From NCBI RefSeq assembly GCF_900109375.1, contig NZ_FOAB01000003.1:210830-274829 (forward strand): a DNA stretch of 64,000 nucleotides. The letters run 5' to 3'. This DNA is from Aquimarina amphilecti (lineage in GTDB: Bacteria; Bacteroidota; Bacteroidia; Flavobacteriales; Flavobacteriaceae). The notes under the pieces are model-generated. The model worked only from the letters and a program-made list of their open reading frames with translations. It was not told the origin of the DNA and did not search any database. Of this stretch, positions 1 through 8,405 are shown in pieces (within the stretch, counting starts at the first letter, position 1; each line of letters opens with the position of its first letter). Position numbers and translations under genes: made by a program.

Positions 1-1104
1 TCTTCTTCCTTCTCCGTATTTTTTCCTAGTATATTTAAACCAACTTACTTGAAGCATTACAGAAACTATTTCAATAAAAAAGATTCCACATACAATTGGG
101 ATTAAAAATTCTTTTCTAATTGCAATTGCAATCACAGCTATTATCCCTCCTATTGTTAAACTACCGGTATCCCCCATAAATACTTGCGCTGGATATGTAT
201 TATACCATAAAAAACCTACCAATGCTCCTGCAAATGCGGCGATATAAATAGTCATTTCACCAGAGTTTGGTATGTACATTACATTTAAGTAATCTGAGAA
301 AACAATATTACCAGACACCCAGGCAAACAATGCCAAGGTTAGCACAATGATAGCAGATGATCCTGCAGCCAATCCATCAATCCCATCAGTTAAATTAGCC
401 CCATTAGAAACGGCTGTGACGATAATAATTACGATAGGTATAAAAACCAACCAAGCATACTTACCCAAATCAGGATTAATCCAAGTAATTAAACTTGAAT
501 AATCAAATTCATTATTCTTAATAAATGGCAAGGTTGTTTTTGTAGATTTTATTGCAGGATTAAAATCAGATTGCTCTTCACCTTCTGCCGACACCACTTG
601 TTCTATATCGGCTCCAATTTTTTCTTCTTTAATCGTAATATCATCATGAAAGTACATTGTACAACCTATAAGAAGACCAAGACCTACCTGACCAATAACC
701 TTAAACTTACCAGCTAAACCTTCCTTATCTTTCTTTTTAATTTTTAAATAATCATCTGTAAAACCAATAACTCCCATCCATAGAGTAGTTATAATTAAAA
801 GGATGATATATATATTATCTAGTTTAGCAAAAAGTAAAGCAGGAACAAGCGTAGCTAAAATTATTATTATCCCACCCATTGTTGGCGTACCTGCTTTTTC
901 TGCTTGTCCTTCTAAACCTAACTCTCTGATACTTTCGCCCATTTGCTTTTTTCTCAGAAAATTAATGATACGTTTACCATATATAGTAGAGATCAATAGC
1001 GATAAAATAATCGCCATAGCAGCTCTAAATGTGATAAACTGAAATAAAGACGCTCCAGGAAACTGGTACTCATTTTCTAAATATTGAAATAAATAATATA
1101 ACAT
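1..1104 (-). CDS. mraY: MraY, phospho-N-acetylmuramoyl-pentapeptide transferase (3' end beyond window)
   Basis: MraY is the multi-spanning inner membrane enzyme that moves phospho-MurNAc-pentapeptide from UDP onto undecaprenyl phosphate, giving lipid I. I translated this reading frame by hand because it runs off the left edge. It starts [10 protein letters not shown] and contains the family signatures [14 protein letters not shown] (seen as [11 protein letters not shown]), the acidic pair in [20 protein letters not shown], and [12 protein letters not shown]. The ATG ends at 1104 and is preceded by an AGGTGA ribosome-binding-like stretch. A hydrophilic insert of roughly 60 residues lies between the TDDYLK helix and the [11 protein letters not shown] motif, which I believe is common in Bacteroidota MraY. 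It lies 54 bases downstream of murE in the same dcw operon. Only the last part of the protein is missing. Confidence 0.96.
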   Translation of the reverse strand, partial: MLYYLFQYLENEYQFPGASLFQFITFRAAMAIILSLLISTIYGKRIINFLRKKQMGESIRELGLEGQAEKAGTPTMGGIIIILATLVPALLFAKLDNIYIILLIITTLWMGVIGFTDDYLKIKKKDKEGLAGKFKVIGQVGLGLLIGCTMYFHDDITIKEEKIGADIEQVVSAEGEEQSDFNPAIKSTKTTLPFIKNNEFDYSSLITWINPDLGKYAWLVFIPIVIIIVTAVSNGANLTDGIDGLAAGSSAIIVLTLALFAWVSGNIVFSDYLNVMYIPNSGEMTIYIAAFAGALVGFLWYNTYPAQVFMGDTGSLTIGGIIAVIAIAIRKEFLIPIVCGIFFIEIVSVMLQVSWFKYTRKKYGEGRR

Positions 1105-1158
1105 ATGTATCTTCACCTTTCACAATAGACTCTATAGAATCTAATGGAAAGGATTTAT

Positions 1159-2622
1159 TTATTTTCCTATTTTTTTTAGTTCTTCTTTTACTATTTCGAA
1201 ATCATTAAAATCTATCCGTTCTCCATTTGTTTCCTGATAGGTTTCATGACCCTTGCCAGCTATCAAAATAATATCATTCTCTTCTGCAAACTGACATGCT
1301 GTTCTTATCGCTTGTTTTCTATCAGTAATAGATATTATCTTCTTATAATTCTGTGGCTCAACTCCTTTTTCGATATCTTCAATAATCTGTTCAGGGTTTT
1401 CGGTTCTTGGATTATCACTAGTGAAAACGACCTTATTACTTAATGTCGTAGCTATATTACCCATCACAGGTCTCTTAGCCTTATCTCTATCACCTCCACA
1501 ACCTACTACAGTAATCAGAGTTTCATTATTGGTTCGGATATCATTAATCGTCTCCAAGACATTCTTAAGCGCATCAGGAGTATGAGCGTAATCCACTATA
1601 GCAGTAATTTTTTTATTAGAAATTAAATATTGAAATCTCCCGCTCACACTTTCCAGATCACTTAACAATTGTAAAATCTCCAGTGTTTCTAACCCCAATA
1701 ATTCTGCTGTTCCAAAAATTGCTAGAAGATTATATGCATTAAAACTCCCTATTAACCTTGTCCAAACATCATTATCATTTATTTTTAACAATAAACCTCC
1801 TAAGCTATTCTCTAAGATTTGCCCTCTAAAATCAGCATAAGACTTAAGAGCATATGTATATTGTTTTGCTTTTGTATTCTGAAGCATAAAGCTTCCATTT
1901 TTATCATCCTTATTAGTCAAGGCAAAAGCTTTACCACCTAGTTCATCAAAAAACACTTTTTTTACATCTCTATACTCCTTAAAAGTGTTATGATAATCGA
2001 GATGATCATGCGAAAGATTTGTAAAAACCCCTCCTTCAAACACCAATCCAGATGTTCGTTTTTGGTCAATTCCGTGAGAACTCACTTCCATAAAACAATA
2101 CTCAACTCCAGTATCATTCATTTCTTTTAAATATTTATTTATTGTCAAAGAATCAGGAGTAGTATGTGTAGCCTTATATTCTATATCATCTACTAATATT
2201 TTTACCGTAGAGAGCAAACCGACTTTATAACCAGCTTTTCTGAAAAGTTGATATAATAATGTTGCGATTGTTGTTTTTCCATTCGTACCTGTTATCCCAA
2301 CAAGTTTTAAATTTCCTGAAGGAGATCCATAATAATTAGCAGCAATTATAGCGAGTGCTTTTTGCGCATCTTCTACCTGCACATACACCAAACCATCAAC
2401 TAAAAACTCTGGCATTGTTTCGCAAATGATAGCAATCGCACCTTGATTAATTGCCTTTTCTACATAATCATGACCATCGACAATAGTCCCTTTGATCGCA
2501 ACAAAAACATCATCTTGTTCGATTTTTCTGGAATCAAATTCCACCTTATTTATACTTGTTGTTGTATTTCCAACGACAGCATTCATAGGTACTTTATATA
2601 ATATATCTTTTAACTCGATCAC
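1159..2622 (-). CDS. murE: MurE, UDP-MurNAc-tripeptide synthetase
   Basis: MurE is the cytoplasmic ATP-dependent ligase that adds the third amino acid to UDP-MurNAc-L-Ala-D-Glu. The 487 residues show the three Mur ligase domains, with the ATP loop TGTNGKTT at residues 111-118 and the central block around HDHLDYH. The motif DNPRTENP near residue 405 is the form that selects meso-diaminopimelate. The start codon is GTG, and its last base overlaps the ftsI stop as GTGA, a 4-base overlap that suggests translational coupling. mraY follows downstream. Function is secure; the diaminopimelate specificity is inferred from the DNPR motif. Confidence 0.96.
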   Translation of the reverse strand: MIELKDILYKVPMNAVVGNTTTSINKVEFDSRKIEQDDVFVAIKGTIVDGHDYVEKAINQGAIAIICETMPEFLVDGLVYVQVEDAQKALAIIAANYYGSPSGNLKLVGITGTNGKTTIATLLYQLFRKAGYKVGLLSTVKILVDDIEYKATHTTPDSLTINKYLKEMNDTGVEYCFMEVSSHGIDQKRTSGLVFEGGVFTNLSHDHLDYHNTFKEYRDVKKVFFDELGGKAFALTNKDDKNGSFMLQNTKAKQYTYALKSYADFRGQILENSLGGLLLKINDNDVWTRLIGSFNAYNLLAIFGTAELLGLETLEILQLLSDLESVSGRFQYLISNKKITAIVDYAHTPDALKNVLETINDIRTNNETLITVVGCGGDRDKAKRPVMGNIATTLSNKVVFTSDNPRTENPEQIIEDIEKGVEPQNYKKIISITDRKQAIRTACQFAEENDIILIAGKGHETYQETNGERIDFNDFEIVKEELKKIGK

Positions 2623-4613
2623 GATAATTCTATCCTAATAGTTTGATTTGTTTTCACTTTAGCACCTGGCTCAATAGACTGACTCTTCACTTTACCAGAA
2701 CCTTTTACTTCTACTTTCAACCCCATATTTTCTAACAGAGAAATAACATCCATAGCTGGCATTCCTTTTAAATCTGGCATTATGGTTTTATATTTTCTTG
2801 CTTTCTGAAAGTACTCCTCATAACTTTCAGATATCTCTTTACTTTCTACTATATCGGCAGAAACCTCATCTATTACGGGTATATCATTATATACTTTTAG
2901 TGCAATCGTTTTGAATACAGGTGCTGCGACTATATTACCATAATATCCTTTTTCCTTATTAGGCTTATGAATAACAACAATACAGGAATACCTAGGATCA
3001 TCTGCAGGAAAATATCCTGCGAAAGAAGATATATACTCTCTTTCTTTATCTTTTCCGTAATTACCCCAACAGGTACCTGTTTTTCCAGCAATCTGAAAAC
3101 TCTCGGTATGTATATTATCAGCCGTTCCTCTCACCACAACATTCTTCATCATTTCTTGAACTATTTTTGCAGTTTCCTTAGAGCATATTGCAGAATTAAT
3201 AACCTCTTTATCAAATCTTTCTTTGGTTTTATCCCAAGCTTTTACTTCTTTAATAAACCTAGGTTTCACCATTTCTCCATCATTAGCTATAGCATTATAA
3301 AAAGCTAATGTTTGCAAAGGTGTGACTGCCACTCCATATCCATGAGCCATCCAAGGCAAAGTAGTCCCGTACCAATCTTTATCACCTGGATAAGGAATCT
3401 TTGGCTTACCCTCTCCTTTAATAGACAGCCCTAATGTTTTATGCAGCCCCATATTCATTAACCGATTAACAAACTTCTTCGGATTATTTTTATAATTCTC
3501 ATCAATAATCTTAGCAAACGCTGTATTCGAGGACAATTCAAATGCCTTAGCTGCAGATATCTTTCCATATCCGCCCCATTTAGAATCTTTTACAACTCTA
3601 TCATAAAACTTAACACGACCATTTTCTGTATCTACTATGTAGCTAGAATCAATAACTTTATCCTCTAAAGCAGCAACCATTGCCATCAACTTAAAAGTAG
3701 ATCCTGGTTCATGAGATTCTCCAACAGCGTAGTTCAACTTTTCGTAATATTTCCCAGATTTCGTTCGCCCTAGATTAGAGATTGCTTTTATCTCTCCTGT
3801 TCTTGTCTCCATGACAACTACAGTTCCGTGCTCTGCTTCAAATCTCTCCAATTGCGCCAATAAAGCATGGTGCGTAATATCCTGAACATTGACATCTATC
3901 GTCGAAATCACATCATACCCATCCTGAGGTTCCACTTCATTTGCATCACCAATAGGTTTCCATTGATTTTTTGCTATTTTTTGTTTTTTACGCTTCCCTT
4001 CTTTACCTCTTAAGAATGGCCCATAAGCACCTTCTAAACCAACTCTGGTATAATACCCTTGCGCATCTTGCCTCTCATAACCCACAGTTCTTTCTGCTAT
4101 TTTCCCGATAGGATGTTCTCGAATGGTACGCTGTTCTACAATAAGTCCACCTCTATTGGACCCATATTTAAAAAGAGGAAAACTCTTTACTCTTATATAT
4201 TGTGAATACCCTAAATTTCTTTTAATTAAAAAATACCTATTCTTATTATCTCTTGCTCTTCTTAATTTGTTATCATAGTGTTCTGAAGATTTCCCAAACT
4301 CTTTTGCTAATGCATTAGACAACTCCTTAATATTTTCTCTAAAATCCTTATCCGTAACCGTTACTGCATCAAACCTAATATCATATTTAGGGACTGATGT
4401 AGCTAACAAATTACCTTTACTATCATATAAGTTACCTCGATTAGCAGGTATATCGAACGTTCTAAAAACACGTTCTTCTGCTTTAGCACGATACATGTCC
4501 CCTTCTACAAATTGTGTTTTAACAAGCTTTACCAAAACCAAAATTGCGAAGATGAACATACACCCCGAAATGAAGTACAACCTATTTAATATGTTCTTAT
4601 CCTTTACTGCCAA
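2619..4613 (-). CDS. ftsI: FtsI/PBP3-type penicillin-binding protein with C-terminal PASTA domain
   Basis: This is the monofunctional class B transpeptidase that cross-links septal peptidoglycan. A single membrane anchor covers residues about 12-34. The dimerisation region includes the RGNLYDSKGNLLA block. The transpeptidase domain has all three catalytic motifs: STFK at 305-308, SSN at 362-364 and KTG at 512-514. A PASTA repeat (residues about 605-664) ends the protein. It sits between ftsL and murE in the dcw operon, which supports the FtsI assignment over other class B PBPs. The start in this frame is TTG, 6 bases after the ftsL stop. The Ala-Val-Lys-Asp residues after it look like a genuine N-terminus and no ATG lies nearby. 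Confidence 0.94.
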   Translation of the reverse strand: MAVKDKNILNRLYFISGCMFIFAILVLVKLVKTQFVEGDMYRAKAEERVFRTFDIPANRGNLYDSKGNLLATSVPKYDIRFDAVTVTDKDFRENIKELSNALAKEFGKSSEHYDNKLRRARDNKNRYFLIKRNLGYSQYIRVKSFPLFKYGSNRGGLIVEQRTIREHPIGKIAERTVGYERQDAQGYYTRVGLEGAYGPFLRGKEGKRKKQKIAKNQWKPIGDANEVEPQDGYDVISTIDVNVQDITHHALLAQLERFEAEHGTVVVMETRTGEIKAISNLGRTKSGKYYEKLNYAVGESHEPGSTFKLMAMVAALEDKVIDSSYIVDTENGRVKFYDRVVKDSKWGGYGKISAAKAFELSSNTAFAKIIDENYKNNPKKFVNRLMNMGLHKTLGLSIKGEGKPKIPYPGDKDWYGTTLPWMAHGYGVAVTPLQTLAFYNAIANDGEMVKPRFIKEVKAWDKTKERFDKEVINSAICSKETAKIVQEMMKNVVVRGTADNIHTESFQIAGKTGTCWGNYGKDKEREYISSFAGYFPADDPRYSCIVVIHKPNKEKGYYGNIVAAPVFKTIALKVYNDIPVIDEVSADIVESKEISESYEEYFQKARKYKTIMPDLKGMPAMDVISLLENMGLKVEVKGSGKVKSQSIEPGAKVKTNQTIRIELS

Positions 4614-4619
4614 AACAAC

Positions 4620-4931
4620 TTACTCTTTTACTATTATTTTTTGTGGGGGTTTCGTTGGTCTTTTTATCCCTTTTCTTGTCATTTTCTCAATTACCGAAGA
4701 TTCCATTTTCAACTGCATCAACTCTGTTCTTCCATCTACGAATTGTGTTCTTAATTCTCGAACTTCATTATTAAGTCTTGCAATCTCGTGTACTTTACTT
4801 TCTGCATTATGCGAACTAGCAATCATAATAATTGCCAAAAACGATAAAAAGAGTAGCATACGCCAATTCTTCATCGCATCGTCTGCAATAAGAAACTTCC
4901 CTTTCAATATATCGTATACTGTTTGCTTCAA
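4620..4931 (-). CDS. ftsL: FtsL-like division protein
   Basis: This is a 103-residue bitopic membrane protein with a cytoplasmic N-terminus, one transmembrane segment at about residues 24-42, then a heptad-like periplasmic coiled coil (residues about 45-85) and a basic tail. Size, topology and position between rsmH and ftsI match FtsL, which recruits and activates FtsI at the septum with FtsB and FtsQ. Sequence similarity in this family is weak, so the call rests on context and architecture. The start is TTG within TTGA, overlapping the rsmH stop codon. The next Met, at residue 20, would remove the conserved leader KGKFLIADD, so I kept the TTG. Confidence 0.85.
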   Translation of the reverse strand: MKQTVYDILKGKFLIADDAMKNWRMLLFLSFLAIIMIASSHNAESKVHEIARLNNEVRELRTQFVDGRTELMQLKMESSVIEKMTRKGIKRPTKPPQKIIVKE

Positions 4932-5836
4932 ATCTTTTCTGCTATTCTTAGTTTAGCACTTCGTGCTCTATTATTTATTTTAATTTCTTCATCACTCGGA
5001 ACGATCAACCCTCCAACTTTTTTAAAAGGAACCGACACATTACCGTATAAATCTTTTTCAGGCTCTCCCTCGAACAATCCACTCCTAATAAATCTCTTCA
5101 CCAATCTATCTTCTAAAGAATGGTATGATATCAAACTTATTCTCCCTCCAACATCAAGCACATCCTGCGTTTGCAATAGAAATTCCTTAAGAACTTCTAT
5201 TTCCTGATTTACTTCGATCCTAATAGCCTGATATATCTGTGCTAGAATTTTATGTTCCTTATGTTTAACCATAAAAGGTTTCAGAATCTCTTTTAGCTCT
5301 GCACTAGTTTTAATTGGTTTATCATTCCTAGAATTAACAATCGCTCTAGCTAGTTTAGGAGCATTTCTCAACTCTCCATATTGCAAAAACATTCTTCTTA
5401 AATCCGATTCATCATACTCATTAACCACATGATAGGCTGACAATTCTCCTTCTTGATTCATACGCATATCCAAATCCGCTTCGAATCGGGTAGAAAATCC
5501 TCTTTCTGCAACATCAAACTGATGAGACGAAACTCCAAAATCACCCAAAACTCCATCTACCTTTCTAACTCCATAAAAACGAAGAAAACGCTTGATAAAT
5601 CTGAAATTCTCATTAATCAAAACAAACCTGTCATCATCAATAGCATTTAACAAAGCATCTTTATCCTGATCAAAAGCGTATAACTTACCATTTGCTCCAA
5701 GTCTTTTCAGTATTTCTTTAGAATGCCCACCTCCTCCAAAAGTTACATCTACATAAACACCATCTGGTTTTATTGCAAGACCATCAACGGTTTCTTTTAG
5801 CAAAACCGGGTTATGATATTCCATCTGTTTCATCAT
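4928..5836 (-). CDS. rsmH: RsmH, 16S rRNA N4-methyltransferase (C1402)
   Basis: RsmH (MraW) methylates N4 of C1402 in 16S rRNA using S-adenosylmethionine. The 302-residue length is normal. The start YHNPVLLKETVDGL, the SAM loop DVTFGGGGHS, the LGDFGVSSHQ block and the C-terminal SYHSLEDRLVKRF and NNRARSAKLR blocks are all family signatures. The first 26 bases overlap the end of mraZ, and the last four overlap the TTG start of ftsL. Met1, Met2 or Met5 could each be the initiator; the difference is cosmetic. Confidence 0.97.
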   Translation of the reverse strand: MMKQMEYHNPVLLKETVDGLAIKPDGVYVDVTFGGGGHSKEILKRLGANGKLYAFDQDKDALLNAIDDDRFVLINENFRFIKRFLRFYGVRKVDGVLGDFGVSSHQFDVAERGFSTRFEADLDMRMNQEGELSAYHVVNEYDESDLRRMFLQYGELRNAPKLARAIVNSRNDKPIKTSAELKEILKPFMVKHKEHKILAQIYQAIRIEVNQEIEVLKEFLLQTQDVLDVGGRISLISYHSLEDRLVKRFIRSGLFEGEPEKDLYGNVSVPFKKVGGLIVPSDEEIKINNRARSAKLRIAEKI

Positions 5837-6281
5837 CTAATCCCATTACTTCTTCCGCCAGATCAGCAAAATCAACAGCAGTATCATCTATTACCTTTTC
5901 GTATTGAGTTTTGTCCCATATCTCAATAATATTAACAGCAGATGATAGCACTAGCTCCTTAGTGATTCCAGCAAAACTGACTAAATCCTTTGGTATTAAA
6001 AGGCGTCCTGTTGAATCAATCTCAACAACTTTAACGCCTGCTGTAAACCTTCGGATGAAATCGTTATTTTTCTTTTTAAAGCGATTTAACTTATTCATCT
6101 TTTGCATCAAAAGATTCCATTCTTCCATTGGATACAATTCCAAGCAAGGCTGAAAAACAGCTCTTTTCAAAACAAATCCTCCTTGTAAAACAGGCAAAAG
6201 TTGTTTTTTGAACGCTGCAGGCATCATCAGACGCCCCTTTGCGTCTGCTTTACATTCATATGTGCCTATAAGGTTTACCAC
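5811..6281 (-). CDS. mraZ: MraZ, transcriptional regulator of the dcw operon
   Basis: MraZ is an AbrB-fold DNA-binding protein that represses its own dcw operon. The 156-residue product starts (V)VNLIGTYECKADAKGRLMMP, with a second SpoVT-AbrB repeat around IDSTGRLLIPKDL; the duplicated DxxGR(L) motif is diagnostic. I chose the GTG at 6281 over an in-frame GTG at 6332. The longer form adds 17 residues unlike the family, and its start would lie upstream of the predicted promoter (6309-6316) and inside an MraZ box. The purine-rich AAGAGATTAAAA precedes the chosen start. It is the first gene of the operon, so MraZ is set to feed back on its own promoter. Confidence 0.94.
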   Translation of the reverse strand: MVNLIGTYECKADAKGRLMMPAAFKKQLLPVLQGGFVLKRAVFQPCLELYPMEEWNLLMQKMNKLNRFKKKNNDFIRRFTAGVKVVEIDSTGRLLIPKDLVSFAGITKELVLSSAVNIIEIWDKTQYEKVIDDTAVDFADLAEEVMGLDDETDGIS

Positions 6282-6308
6282 TTTTAATCTCTTACTTCTA
6301 TAATTAGT

Positions 6309-6316
6309 CAAATATA
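6309..6316 (-). promoter_or_regulatory. mraZ promoter -7 element
   Basis: The minus strand reads TATATTTG, a perfect match to the Bacteroidota -7 consensus TAnnTTTG. Initiation would fall near 6303, about 20 bases before the GTG at 6281, which supports that start. A TTG that could serve as the -33 element lies at 6342-6344, inside the MraZ boxes, but the 25-base spacing is longer than usual. Confidence 0.72.
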
Positions 6317-6326
6317 TTGAAAAATT

Positions 6327-6352
6327 TACCACTTTTTACCACAATCTACCAC
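6327..6352 (-). promoter_or_regulatory. MraZ operator: three GTGGTA direct repeats at 10-bp period
   Basis: On the minus strand GTGGTA occurs at 6352-6347, 6342-6337 and 6332-6327, exactly ten bases apart and so on one helix face. Known MraZ operators are direct repeats of a G-rich pentamer with 5-base spacers, which gives the same 10-bp period. The array sits just upstream of the -7 element, where bound MraZ would block polymerase. A fourth GTGGTA, at 6281-6276, coincides with the start codon and is 51 bases away from the array. Confidence 0.85.
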
Positions 6353-6585
6353 ATTGTTAATAAGTTGTCGTCAAAAATGAGTCGAGGAAGCATTGATAAA
6401 CTTTAATATTTTGTTTATCAACAGAATATTATTTTGGGTATAAAATCTTGGTTTTGACGTATTCAGGATCAAAAAAAATGATGGATTAAAAAAATCTAAA
6501 AAAATCATATCGCACTATTGATAAAAAATCTTCAAACTAATTATGAAAATGCTATATTTGCTTTTAATTCTTGTAAGAACTGTTA
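6353..6585. other. Divergent intergenic region between mraZ and the hydrolase gene
   Basis: No gene is visible. It holds a perfect 9-bp inverted repeat, TTGATAAAC (6393-6401) and GTTTATCAA (6413-6421), with an 11-base loop. On the plus strand a -7 element TATATTTG lies at 6553-6560, 25 bases before the hydrolase start. I found no well-spaced TTG -33 element for it. Confidence 0.6.
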
Positions 6586-7350
6586 ATGAAGCACGAATTA
6601 AAAAAAGACGGAAAATTTAGTTACCTAGAACTCGGGGAAGGCACGCCAATAGTTATTTTACATGGACTTATGGGCGGGTTAAGTAACTTTGATGGTGTAA
6701 GTAATTATTTTCCAGAAAATGGATACAAAGTACTGATACCAGAACTTCCTTTGTATGAAATGCCGTTGATAAAAACCAGTGTTGGTACATTTGCAAAATA
6801 CCTCAAAGATTTTATCGATCAACTTGGATACAAAGAAGTAATACTTCTAGGAAATTCTCTTGGAGGACATATTGGACTATTATGCACCAAAATGTTCCCT
6901 GAAAAAGTTAAAGCTCTAGTTATTACTGGAAGTTCAGGTTTATATGAAAGCGCCATGGGCGAAAGCTATCCTAAACGTGGTGACTACGAATACATCAAAG
7001 CCAAAGCTGAAAATGTTTTTTACGATCCAGCTATCGCCACTAAAGAAATCGTTGATGAAGTGTACGCTACAGTCAATGACAGAAATAAACTAATCAGAAC
7101 ACTGGCTATTGCAAAAAGTGCAATAAGACATAATATGGCTAAAGATCTTCCTAACATGAAGACGCCAACATGTATTATCTGGGGTAAGAATGACAATGTT
7201 ACTCCTCCAGAAGTTGCAGATGATTTCAATAGACTATTACCAGACTCTGACCTGTATTGGATTGACAAATGTGGCCACGCTGCTATGATGGAGCACCCTG
7301 AAGAATTTAATACACTATTACACTCTTGGTTAAAAGAACGTAATTTCTAA
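6586..7350 (+). CDS. Alpha/beta-fold hydrolase
   Basis: This is a 254-residue soluble alpha/beta hydrolase. The oxyanion region is ILHGLMGGLSNF, the nucleophile elbow GNSLGGH holds the catalytic Ser, and the acid and base are likely the Asp in WGKNDNVTPP and the His in CGHAAMMEHPEEF. There is no signal peptide, so it acts in the cytoplasm. Its substrate cannot be told from sequence; relatives include esterases and C-C bond hydrolases. The gene is 13 bases upstream of engB and probably cotranscribed with it. Confidence 0.88.
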   Translation: MKHELKKDGKFSYLELGEGTPIVILHGLMGGLSNFDGVSNYFPENGYKVLIPELPLYEMPLIKTSVGTFAKYLKDFIDQLGYKEVILLGNSLGGHIGLLCTKMFPEKVKALVITGSSGLYESAMGESYPKRGDYEYIKAKAENVFYDPAIATKEIVDEVYATVNDRNKLIRTLAIAKSAIRHNMAKDLPNMKTPTCIIWGKNDNVTPPEVADDFNRLLPDSDLYWIDKCGHAAMMEHPEEFNTLLHSWLKERNF

Positions 7351-7363
7351 TCAACAAAAACTC

Positions 7364-7969
7364 ATGAAGATTAGCAGTGCTGAATTTGTGATGAGCAACA
7401 GCGATGTAGCAAAATGTCCTAAAAACAATTTGCCGGAATATGCATTTATAGGAAGATCCAACGTTGGTAAATCTTCTTTAATCAATATGCTTACCAGTCG
7501 CAAAAGTTTAGCTAAAACTTCTGGTAGGCCAGGAAAAACTCAATTAATAAATCATTTTATAATCAATAAAAACTGGTTTTTAGTTGATTTACCAGGATAC
7601 GGCTATGCCAGGGTATCCAAATCATCTAAAAAAGTATTTCAAAAATTCATTACTGCGTATTTTTCTAAAAGAACTCAACTAGTATCTGCTTTTGTATTAG
7701 TAGACTCAAGACATGAGCCGCAAAAAATTGATTTAGAGTTTATGCAATGGTTAGGAGAAAATCAAATTCCTTTTTCGATAATTTTCACTAAAGCTGATAA
7801 GCTTACAAAAACTAAATTGCCAAACCAAATTGAAGCCTATAAGAATGAAATGCTAAAATATTGGGAAGAAATGCCTAATTACTTTATAACATCTTCTTCA
7901 TCTGGATTTGGCAAAGATGAAGTACTAAACTACATAGAAGAAATCAATCAAAAGATGGCCAATTCTTAA
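7364..7969 (+). CDS. engB: EngB/YihA/YsxC ribosome-biogenesis GTP-binding protein
   Basis: This is a small TrmE-Era-EngA-EngB-Septin GTPase needed for 50S subunit assembly and often linked to division. The 201 residues include the G1 loop GRSNVGKSS, the G3 motif DLPGYGYA, the G4 motif TKADK and the closing SSSSGFGKDEVL. Length is normal. It shares a transcript with the hydrolase upstream. The stop is followed after one base by the end of a convergent gene, so there is no room for a separate terminator. Confidence 0.96.
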   Translation: MKISSAEFVMSNSDVAKCPKNNLPEYAFIGRSNVGKSSLINMLTSRKSLAKTSGRPGKTQLINHFIINKNWFLVDLPGYGYARVSKSSKKVFQKFITAYFSKRTQLVSAFVLVDSRHEPQKIDLEFMQWLGENQIPFSIIFTKADKLTKTKLPNQIEAYKNEMLKYWEEMPNYFITSSSSGFGKDEVLNYIEEINQKMANS

Positions 7970-7970
7970 A

Positions 7971-8336
7971 TTAGCTTAGCTTAGCTTTTAAATTTTCTAT
8001 TAAATTCTCTACCGACTGTATCGATTTTAATTCTTCGGACTCAATCAAAGGATCTAGTTTATTCTTTTTCTGCTCTAAAACAATTGGGAATATAAATTCT
8101 TGGTACTGTTCATCTTTATACTTACCCAAGAATTCATCTTTATACAAAAACACCATCTTACTTGATACAGTCTCTCGAAAAGTTTTCCATATTTTCTTTT
8201 CCGAAAAATTTCCATGAGTCAAACTACAAAGACCACAAGAATAGGTAGACGGACTTATTATCTTATGAGCAAAATCCAAATATTTACTCCAATTCTCCGA
8301 ATTCGCATTATAAACAAATAGAATCACCTTTTCCAA
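7971..8336 (-). CDS. Conserved protein of unknown function with CxxC motif
   Basis: I do not recognise a characterised family. The 121-residue product starts with a hydrophobic strand (VILFVYNANS) and carries CGLC at residues 34-37 in SPSTYSCGLCSLTHGNF, then many aromatic and charged residues and a helical C-terminus. The strand plus CxxC arrangement could fit a thioredoxin-like or metal-binding fold; that is inference only. The start of the frame is TTG; a GTG three codons further in (8327) is an equally good choice and would leave the strand at the N-terminus. It lies downstream of gldB-gldC on the same strand, 69 bases after gldC. Confidence 0.7.
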   Translation of the reverse strand: MEKVILFVYNANSENWSKYLDFAHKIISPSTYSCGLCSLTHGNFSEKKIWKTFRETVSSKMVFLYKDEFLGKYKDEQYQEFIFPIVLEQKKNKLDPLIESEELKSIQSVENLIENLKAKLS

Positions 8337-8405
8337 CCTTACCCTTTTACTTATAACCCCAATGGATTAAGCCACACATGCCACCTACAGTTATATATCA
8401 ACAAA

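Noticed and set aside
803..1042. 79-codon plus-strand frame
   Set aside because: Antisense shadow of mraY, whose translation carries all family motifs.
4495..4956. 153-codon plus-strand frame across ftsI, ftsL and rsmH
   Set aside because: It covers three real genes on the other strand, and its product is a low-complexity hydrophobic mix with no motif.
6415..6423. Possible DnaA box TTATCAACA and replication origin near mraZ
   Set aside because: A single near-match in AT-rich DNA, with no cluster of boxes and no dnaA gene; it is explained by the inverted repeat.
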